This document shows, in pieces, positions 7,778 to 9,519 of a stretch of DNA of 9,519 nucleotides. Numbering within the stretch: position 1 is the first letter of the stretch; every line of letters begins with the position of its first letter. The position numbers and the translations under genes are program-made. Source of the stretch: CAIWAH01 sp043755815 (GTDB lineage: Bacteria; Verrucomicrobiota; Verrucomicrobiia; Limisphaerales; UBA9464); NCBI GenBank assembly GCA_043755815.1, contig JAYUSF010000370.1, positions 1 through 9,519 of the forward strand. The letters run 5' to 3'. Under the pieces are notes generated by a model. That model was given only the letters and a program-made list of their open reading frames with translations, was not told the DNA's origin and did no database searches.

Positions 7778-9247
7778 ATGATGGATCCCGTGCTCCCTGA
7801 GCCCAAGTCCGCGCCACCGCCTGAGCCGGCCCCGCAGGTTCGCTCTGTGGACTGGCAGGACTTCCGCGAACATCTGGCCACGGCCGACAAGGACGGGAAC
7901 CGCACGTGGGTCTACGCCAAGCAGCCGTCCGGCCCGTGGTATCGGCGCCGGACAGTCTTTGCCTGGCTGCTCATCGGCATCATGTTCGCCGGTCCGTTCA
8001 TCCGCATCGGCGGTAACCCGCTGCTCATGATCAACATCCTGGAACGGAAGTTCTCCATTCTGGGACGCATTTTCTGGCCTGAGGACACCATCATCTTCGC
8101 GGTCGCCATGCTGACCTTCTTCGGCGGCATCATGATCTTCACCACCGCCTTCGGCCGCCTCTGGTGCGGTTGGGCCTGCCCGCAGACCGTGATGATGGAA
8201 ATGGTCTTCCGGAAGCTCGACTACCTGATCGAGGGCGACGCCCAGGCCCAGCGAGCCCTGGACGCCGCCCCGTGGACCGGCCGCAAGGTGGCCAAAAAGC
8301 TCTTCAAGCACGGCATTTTCTTCGCCCTCTCGTTCATCATCGGGAACACGCTGCTCAGCTACATCATCGGCCTGGACCAGTTGATCCACATCATCGTGGA
8401 CAACCCCATGAACCACCTGGCCGGGCTCGGGTTCATGGTCGCCTTCACGCTGCTGTTCTACGGGATCTTTGCCCGCTTCCGGGAACAGGCCTGCACCTTC
8501 ATCTGTCCCTATGGCCGGTTCCAGTCGGCGCTGCTGGACGAGAACTCCATGATCGTCGCCTACGACCACAAGCGTGGCGAGAAGCGGGCGCCGTGGAAAA
8601 GGGAACAGGTGATTGCACTGCGTCGCGACGAGGGTCACGGCGATTGCGTGAACTGCCACCAGTGTGTCGCCGTATGCCCGACCGGCATCGACATCCGCAA
8701 CGGTCTCCAGATGGAGTGCGTGAACTGCACCGCCTGCATCGACGCCTGCGACACGGTGATGGAGAAGATCGGCCGCCCGAAGGGCCTGATCCGTTACGGG
8801 TCCCTGAACGGCATCGAGAAGGGCCAACCCCTGCGCTTCACCGCCCGCATGAAGCTCTACGTGACGATGCTCACGGGCCTCATCGCCCTCTTCCTCGTGT
8901 TGGTGTTTACCCGCGCCGAAGTCGAAACCCTCTTCCTGCGCGCGCCCGGAACCCTTTTCCAGGCCGCACCGGACGGACGCATCAGCAACCTCTACACCGC
9001 CAAGGTCGTGAACAAAACCAACCGTGACCTCCCGCTCCAGTTCCGTCTGTTGAACACCGGTGGTAAGGTGGTTGTGCTGGGCGCGGCCAACTTCGTCGCG
9101 CCCAAGGAGAAGGTCACCCAGACCTCCATTCTCATCGAACTCGGTCCGGCTGACCGCAAGGGACCCACCACCAAGCTTGAGGTCGGCGTTTATTCCGGCG
9201 ACAAGCTGCTTGAAACCGTAAAGACCGCCTTCATCGGGCCCCGCTAA
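7778..9247 (+). CDS. ccoG: cbb3 oxidase accessory protein CcoG (FixG), membrane ferredoxin-like
   Basis: CcoG is a polytopic membrane iron-sulfur protein linked to Cu(II) reduction during copper delivery to the cbb3 oxidase. The 489-residue product has a Pro-rich cytoplasmic N-terminus, membrane helices at about 58-80, 100-125, 178-200, 212-232 and 355-377, and WCGWACPQ (C130, C134) and CTFICPYG (C239, C243) motifs. Two 4Fe-4S motifs follow: C290, C293, C296, C300 (CVNCHQCVAVCP) and C314, C317, C320, C324 (CVNCTACIDAC). A C-terminal immunoglobulin-like domain (about 380-489) with NKTNRDLPLQFRL is typical of the FixG C-terminal region. All cluster ligands are intact. AAGGA at 7767-7771 serves ATG 7778 (six bases) or the adjacent ATG 7781 (nine bases); the two starts cannot be told apart. 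Confidence 0.96.
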   Translation: MMDPVLPEPKSAPPPEPAPQVRSVDWQDFREHLATADKDGNRTWVYAKQPSGPWYRRRTVFAWLLIGIMFAGPFIRIGGNPLLMINILERKFSILGRIFWPEDTIIFAVAMLTFFGGIMIFTTAFGRLWCGWACPQTVMMEMVFRKLDYLIEGDAQAQRALDAAPWTGRKVAKKLFKHGIFFALSFIIGNTLLSYIIGLDQLIHIIVDNPMNHLAGLGFMVAFTLLFYGIFARFREQACTFICPYGRFQSALLDENSMIVAYDHKRGEKRAPWKREQVIALRRDEGHGDCVNCHQCVAVCPTGIDIRNGLQMECVNCTACIDACDTVMEKIGRPKGLIRYGSLNGIEKGQPLRFTARMKLYVTMLTGLIALFLVLVFTRAEVETLFLRAPGTLFQAAPDGRISNLYTAKVVNKTNRDLPLQFRLLNTGGKVVVLGAANFVAPKEKVTQTSILIELGPADRKGPTTKLEVGVYSGDKLLETVKTAFIGPR

Positions 9248-9259
9248 ACCGTCTCTGCC

Positions 9260-9519
9260 ATGACCGATTCCTCCGCCAAACCGGCCTTCAATCCCTGGCC
9301 CTATGCCCTGATCGCCTTCTTCGCGGTGTTCATCTCGTGCGTCGTCGGATTCGGCATCTTCGCGGTCCGCCAAAAGGTGGATCTCGTCGGCGCCGACTAT
9401 TATGAACAGGAAGTCCGCTTCCAGAAGCAGATCGACAGCGCCGCGCGCACCCAGGCCCTCGGCCAACCCGTCGCCATCACCTACGCACTCGCCGCAAACC
9501 AGATCACGCTCGCCCTGCC
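9260..9519 (+). CDS. ccoH: cbb3 oxidase assembly protein CcoH (FixH family), 3' end outside window
   Basis: The frame from ATG 9260 stays open to the end of the window, giving 86 complete codons. The product starts MTDSSAKPAFNPWPYALIAF, has one membrane helix (about 14-35), then KVDLVGADYYEQEVRFQKQI (about 39-58), the hallmark region of the FixH family just after the helix, and the beginning of the periplasmic domain. CcoH is a single-span membrane protein needed for assembly or stability of the oxidase. It starts 12 bases after the ccoG stop with no obvious ribosome-binding site, so coupling to ccoG is likely. The full length cannot be seen. Confidence 0.88.
   Translation, partial: MTDSSAKPAFNPWPYALIAFFAVFISCVVGFGIFAVRQKVDLVGADYYEQEVRFQKQIDSAARTQALGQPVAITYALAANQITLAL

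Noticed and set aside
7079..9466. A 795-codon open frame on the minus strand across ccoP, ccoG and ccoH.
   Set aside because: It is opposite to well-identified genes in high-GC DNA, where the complementary frame tends to stay open. The translation is Gly/Asp/Glu/His/Val-rich with no recognisable domain.

Overview
The window is high-GC bacterial DNA with all genes on the + strand. It carries most of a cbb3-type cytochrome c oxidase (cco) cluster, preceded by the 3' end of an unrelated-looking large c-type cytochrome gene. Three things suggest a member of the PVC group, most likely Verrucomicrobiota: the upstream protein ends in the haem-binding domain typical of giant HEAT-repeat cytochromes of Planctomycetes and Verrucomicrobia; the oxidase has the fused CcoN-CcoO / monohaem CcoP form; and ccoI carries dispersed-repeat sequence of a kind I associate with such genomes. 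The assignment is inference; no rRNA or other marker gene is present.

Layout. 1-1530: 3' part of a HEAT-repeat/cytochrome c protein, open from the first base. 1531-1755: gap with two hairpins, the second a possible weak terminator, and a small dyad; no recognisable promoter or FNR box. 1756-4593: ccoI, copper-transporting P1B-type ATPase. 4590-4778: ccoS. 4780-6948: ccoNO, catalytic subunit fused to the monohaem subunit. 6955-7158: ccoQ-like. 7151-7741: ccoP with one haem site. 7778-9247: ccoG. 9260 to the window end: ccoH, cut by the window edge.

The genes form one tightly packed unit. ccoI/ccoS overlap by 4 bases, ccoS/ccoNO are 1 base apart, ccoNO/ccoQ 6 bases, ccoQ/ccoP overlap by 8, ccoP/ccoG are 36 bases apart and ccoG/ccoH 12. 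CcoNO, CcoQ and CcoP make the membrane oxidase that passes electrons from cytochrome c to oxygen. CcoI, CcoS, CcoG and CcoH supply copper and help assemble it. Putting ccoI-ccoS ahead of the structural genes differs from the proteobacterial ccoNOQP-ccoGHIS order.

The main oddity is inside ccoI. About 94 extra codons (roughly 2794-3075) lie between the second membrane-helix pair and the actuator domain. This stretch holds an inverted pair of palindromic repeats and a third repeat-like block, all read in frame without a stop. It looks like a repeat insertion that became protein-coding. The rest of the window is a recognisable respiratory operon, and I do not see evidence for a wholly new system.
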